A DNA stretch of 32,306 nucleotides, taken from Clostridium sp. GTDB taxonomy: Bacteria > Bacillota > Dethiobacteria > Dethiobacterales > Dethiobacteraceae. Both the position numbers and the translations under genes were made by a program. Under the pieces are notes generated by a model. It saw nothing but the letters and a program-made list of their open reading frames with translations. It was not told the origin of the DNA and did not search any database. Location: the NCBI GenBank assembly GCA_018335695.1, contig JAGXRV010000017.1:1-32306 (forward strand), given 5' to 3'. Numbering within the stretch: the first letter of the stretch is position 1; each line of letters starts with the position of its first letter. Positions 30,102 to 32,306 of this stretch are shown in pieces.

Positions 30102-30620
30102 TTAGCGGTAAATATTTGAGATTTTGAGATGTTCCGCCTCAATATCAGCCAAAGCACGGAAAACATCCTGAACCCGTTTCTCCGGCGCGCGGTCGGCAAA
30201 CTGCAAATAGAGGCGAATCGCACGCTGTTCCCGGGTATGGGCGTCAGCCAAGTTCTGGGCATCATTGTTTGCGGCACAATTTGCCGTTGGCAAAGCCGGC
30301 TCTTCCACGCCTGCCATCTCAGCAAGCAACTCCGCATGCTCCATTTCTTGCTTATGCAAGCGCTTGAAGATAGCTTCTGTTACTTGCGTTTCGGCGTTCT
30401 GCTGGGCACATTTATAAAAAGCTGCATTATTAACTTCCAAATCTATGGCTTGCAAACAGTCCTCATAACTTTGCTGACACATCTCGATTTTGCCTGTTTT
30501 CGCCCACTCTGCTGCACCTATCATCCAGCGGCCATGCGCTCCGCAAAAAGGACAACGATCTGGTGCAGCGCTTCCTAAGTATGTCTCACCGCAAATCTGA
30601 CAACGATATGGATTAAACAT
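30102..30620 (-). CDS. Rubrerythrin-like protein with N-terminal rubredoxin-type site
   Basis: 172 residues. C7-xx-C10 and C23-xx-C26 near the N terminus (YRCQICGETY, DRCPFCG) form a rubredoxin-like iron site; the rest is a ferritin-like four-helix domain with diiron ligands in IDLEVNNAAFY, HKQEMEHAELL and LADIEAEHLKI (two E-x-x-H motifs). This is the reverse order of classical rubrerythrin. Such proteins reduce peroxide in anaerobes. ATG 30620 has GGAGGTG 7 bases upstream. A sigma-H-like promoter is upstream and a terminator downstream. Confidence 0.9.
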   Translation of the reverse strand: MFNPYRCQICGETYLGSAAPDRCPFCGAHGRWMIGAAEWAKTGKIEMCQQSYEDCLQAIDLEVNNAAFYKCAQQNAETQVTEAIFKRLHKQEMEHAELLAEMAGVEEPALPTANCAANNDAQNLADAHTREQRAIRLYLQFADRAPEKRVQDVFRALADIEAEHLKISNIYR

Positions 30621-30642
30621 CTTCCCCACCTCCATCGCTTAG

Positions 30643-30672
30643 TTGACGATATATTTTTCCATACTGCATATT
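30643..30672 (+). promoter_or_regulatory. Possible sigma-A promoter of the methyltransferase gene
   Basis: Plus strand: TTGACG (30643-30648), 18-base spacer, CATATT (30667-30672). The -35 is good and the -10 weak. It overlaps the divergent sigma-H-like site, so the two promoters could compete. Confidence 0.35.
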
Positions 30673-30697
30673 TCTATGCACCGAAGAAATTTCCTGC
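30669..30697 (-). promoter_or_regulatory. Sigma-H-like promoter of the rubrerythrin-like gene
   Basis: Minus strand: -35 GCAGGAAAT (30689-30697), 11-base spacer, -10 ATAGAAATA (30669-30677). It is 49 bases upstream of the ATG. The -35 is identical to that of the rfb operon. Confidence 0.5.
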
Positions 30698-30761
30698 AAA
30701 TCCCAAGACGCCTCAGCCTTAATAAGTGATAAAACATCTCTTCATCATTAGGAGGTTACCC

Positions 30762-31340
30762 GTGAATTTGTTTTCACTGCTTGCACCCTTTTACGACTAC
30801 TTTATGGCGCCGCTGCATAAAAAACAGAGCAAAATACTGCTTGCCAGGCTGGCACCCTTAAAGCACCGTAAAGTGCTTGACTTGGGGGGTGGCACAGGCA
30901 AACTGGCTGCCCAGTTAGAAAAGGCCGGCGCCAATGTTTGGCTCCTGGATTCTTCCGCCGCCATGCTAAAGCGGGCGCGCTGCGTATTGCCAGAAAACCG
31001 TGCCGTTTTGGGCGATGCGGCTTCTCTTCCTTTTGCGGAAAACAGTTTTGATGTTGTCATGATTATCGATGCGCTCCATCATTTCCGCAATCAAGAAGTT
31101 GTGCTTCAGGAAGCATTACGCGTCTTAATGCCGGGCGGTAAGCTGGCTATTCTTGATTTTAACCGAAAGAATATAGCCGTAAAAGCCCTGGCAATCTTTG
31201 AGCGCATACTGTTGGAACCGGCTTTGCTGCTTACAGCCGAGCAACTTGAGAAAATACTGGCAGAAAAAGGTTTCGTTTATTTAGAAACAGAGATAATTTC
31301 TGCGCATCAGTATCTGATTTTAGGCAGCAAGGCAGAATAA
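30762..31340 (+). CDS. Class I SAM-dependent methyltransferase
   Basis: 192 residues. Motif I VLDLGGGTGKLAAQL binds S-adenosylmethionine; acidic strand VWLLDSSAAML, LGDAASLPFAENSFDVVMII and the post-II LRVLMPGGKLAILDF follow, as in UbiE/Methyltransf_11 proteins. The N-terminal FSLLAPFYDYFM resembles small-molecule (quinone/lipid) methyltransferases. Substrate unknown. GTG 30762 with AGGAGGT 5 bases upstream is chosen; the open frame begins earlier at 30726 without a site. Confidence 0.88.
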   Translation: MNLFSLLAPFYDYFMAPLHKKQSKILLARLAPLKHRKVLDLGGGTGKLAAQLEKAGANVWLLDSSAAMLKRARCVLPENRAVLGDAASLPFAENSFDVVMIIDALHHFRNQEVVLQEALRVLMPGGKLAILDFNRKNIAVKALAIFERILLEPALLLTAEQLEKILAEKGFVYLETEIISAHQYLILGSKAE

Positions 31341-31355
31341 GGACCTAAAACTCTC

Positions 31356-31441
31356 CCCTCACCCTAACCCTCTCCCAGAGGGAGAGGGGAATTGCCGGCC
31401 CTCACCCTAACCCTCTCCCAGAGGGAGAGGGAATTAAAGGA
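31356..31441. repeat. Two tandem 43-bp GA/CT palindromic repeats
   Basis: Units 31356-31398 and 31399-31441 both begin CCCTCACCCTAACCCTCTCC and contain CCCTCTCCC-AGA-GGGAGAGGG. They fill the gap between the methyltransferase stop and the aconitase 3' end, where the palindromes could act as a bidirectional barrier. Confidence 0.9.
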
Positions 31442-31457
31442 GAAGGGTCGGATGCGA

Positions 31458-32306
31458 TTATTGGTTGTGCTCTTTTGTATAGTTTAACAGCCCGCCCGCT
31501 AAAATAATGTCAATCTGTCGCTTTGTTAAGCCGTGCAGCACTAAGCATGACTCGCCGCTGTTAAAATTAATTACAGTGAGCTCATCACCCTGCAGCAACT
31601 GCGCAGCCACATCTTTTATCTCTAAAGTGTCTCCTTCGCAAATTCTGGCATAATCATTTTCGTCCCTAAAGATGAGCGGCAAAATGCCAAAATTGATTAA
31701 ATTTGCACGGTGAATGCGCGCAAACGATTTGGCAAGCACCGCCTTGACGCCCAAATACATAGGTGCCAGAGCGGCATGTTCACGACTGGAGCCCTGACCG
31801 TAATTATGCCCCCCTAAAACAATACCGCTGCCTGCAGCTTTGGCCCTCTCGGAAAATTCGGGGTCGAGAGCAGAAAAGACATAGCGGCTAATGGCAGGAA
31901 TATTAGAGCGCAACGGCAAAATTTTTGCGCCGGCCGGCATAATATGATCGGTTGTTATATTGTCCGCCACTTTCAGGAGCACGCTGACAGTCAAATTCTC
32001 CGGCAGTGCCGTATTGACAGGCAGCGGCTTGATATTAGGACCGCGCACTACTACCACCTTGGCAGGCTCCGCGGCAGGCGGAATAATCAAACTATCGTCC
32101 AACAAAAATTTTCCCGGCTGCTCAATCTGCCTGTATTCACCTAGTTGACGCGGGTCAACCAGCTTACCTGCCAAAGCGGCGGCGGCGGCTGTTTCCGGAC
32201 TAACGAGATAGACTCCGGCATCAGCAGTTCCGGAACGTCCGGGAAAATTGCGGTTAAAAGTGCGCACAGATACTGACGCAGACGGCGGTGCTTGACCCAT
32301 GCCGAT
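31458..32306 (-). CDS. Aconitate hydratase, C-terminal part (5' end beyond the window)
   Basis: About 282 residues, open to the right edge (IGMGQAPPS...). [20 protein letters not shown] is the end of the core aconitase domain, with the Arg that contacts substrate. A linker and swivel domain follow: [20 protein letters not shown], then [20 protein letters not shown] with the Ser-Arg catalytic segment, and [16 protein letters not shown]. The fusion of core and swivel parts excludes separate LeuC/LeuD. It is of the single-chain type of about 640 residues found in anaerobes; it isomerises citrate and isocitrate using a [4Fe-4S] cluster. The cluster cysteines are outside the window. Confidence 0.93.
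   Translation of the reverse strand: MGMGQAPPSASVSVRTFNRNFPGRSGTADAGVYLVSPETAAAAALAGKLVDPRQLGEYRQIEQPGKFLLDDSLIIPPAAEPAKVVVVRGPNIKPLPVNTALPENLTVSVLLKVADNITTDHIMPAGAKILPLRSNIPAISRYVFSALDPEFSERAKAAGSGIVLGGHNYGQGSSREHAALAPMYLGVKAVLAKSFARIHRANLINFGILPLIFRDENDYARICEGDTLEIKDVAAQLLQGDELTVINFNSGESCLVLHGLTKRQIDIILAGGLLNYTKEHNQ

Overview
The window looks like the chromosome of an anaerobic, endospore-forming Firmicute (Clostridia, Peptococcaceae or Negativicutes-like). The evidence is a spoVA operon with DUF1657/DUF421 partners, a SipW/TasA-type matrix locus, a sesquarterpene-type gene pair (polyprenyl diphosphate synthase plus YtpB-like cyclase), sigma-H-like promoters, strong GGAGG ribosome sites with many GTG/TTG starts, several anaerobe-type redox proteins (rubrerythrin-like, two-cluster ferredoxin, CoA-disulfide reductase/NADH oxidase family) and a selenocysteine tRNA. 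No species can be named from the sequence alone.

Layout. 1-3010 (minus): dTDP-L-rhamnose operon rfbB-A-C-D with overlapping genes; rfbD runs off the left edge. 3138-5974 (minus): an A+T-rich block with a HepT/MntA toxin-antitoxin pair and an XRE regulator / ImmA-IrrE protease / PIN nuclease cassette, directly beyond the 3' end of tRNA-Sec (6151-6247). 6358-9769 (minus): a matrix-fibre locus laid out as small conserved gene, TapA-like protein, SipW signal peptidase, c-di-GMP-I riboswitch, then two TasA/camelysin-like proteins. 9889-12957 (minus): a SARP/BTAD regulator with a degenerate GGDEF domain and a membrane LuxR-type regulator. 13462-17246 (plus): molybdate regulator and modABC; a DUF4198 protein converges on modC. 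18203-21722 (minus): spoVA operon resembling the mobile spoVA-2 type. 21868-24050 (minus): TPR protein and NADH-oxidase family flavoprotein. 24241-26286: convergent polyprenyl synthase and YtpB-like gene. 26660-28060: YkgJ-family Cys-cluster protein and a HigBA module with a perfect operator palindrome. 28104-32306: ferredoxin, a soluble chemoreceptor fused to a Rossmann domain, a rubrerythrin-like protein, a methyltransferase and the C-terminal part of an aconitase.

Three things cut across the regions. (1) The same bipartite promoter, GCAGGA/GAAGGA followed 11 bases after a 9-base -35 block by RNNGAA, lies upstream of six or seven genes and matches the sigma-H consensus. (2) A family of G+A/C+T palindromic repeats (arms beginning CCCTCACCCT, core CCCTCTCCC-AGA-GGGAGAGGG) fills intergenic gaps at five places; a shorter relative sits in frame inside modC. 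(3) c-di-GMP appears to control the matrix proteins: the riboswitch lies between sipW and the first tasA-like gene, so the peptidase and the fibre subunits could be expressed separately. Coordinates of starts were refined by Shine-Dalgarno inspection; product names are by recognition of motifs, not by database search.
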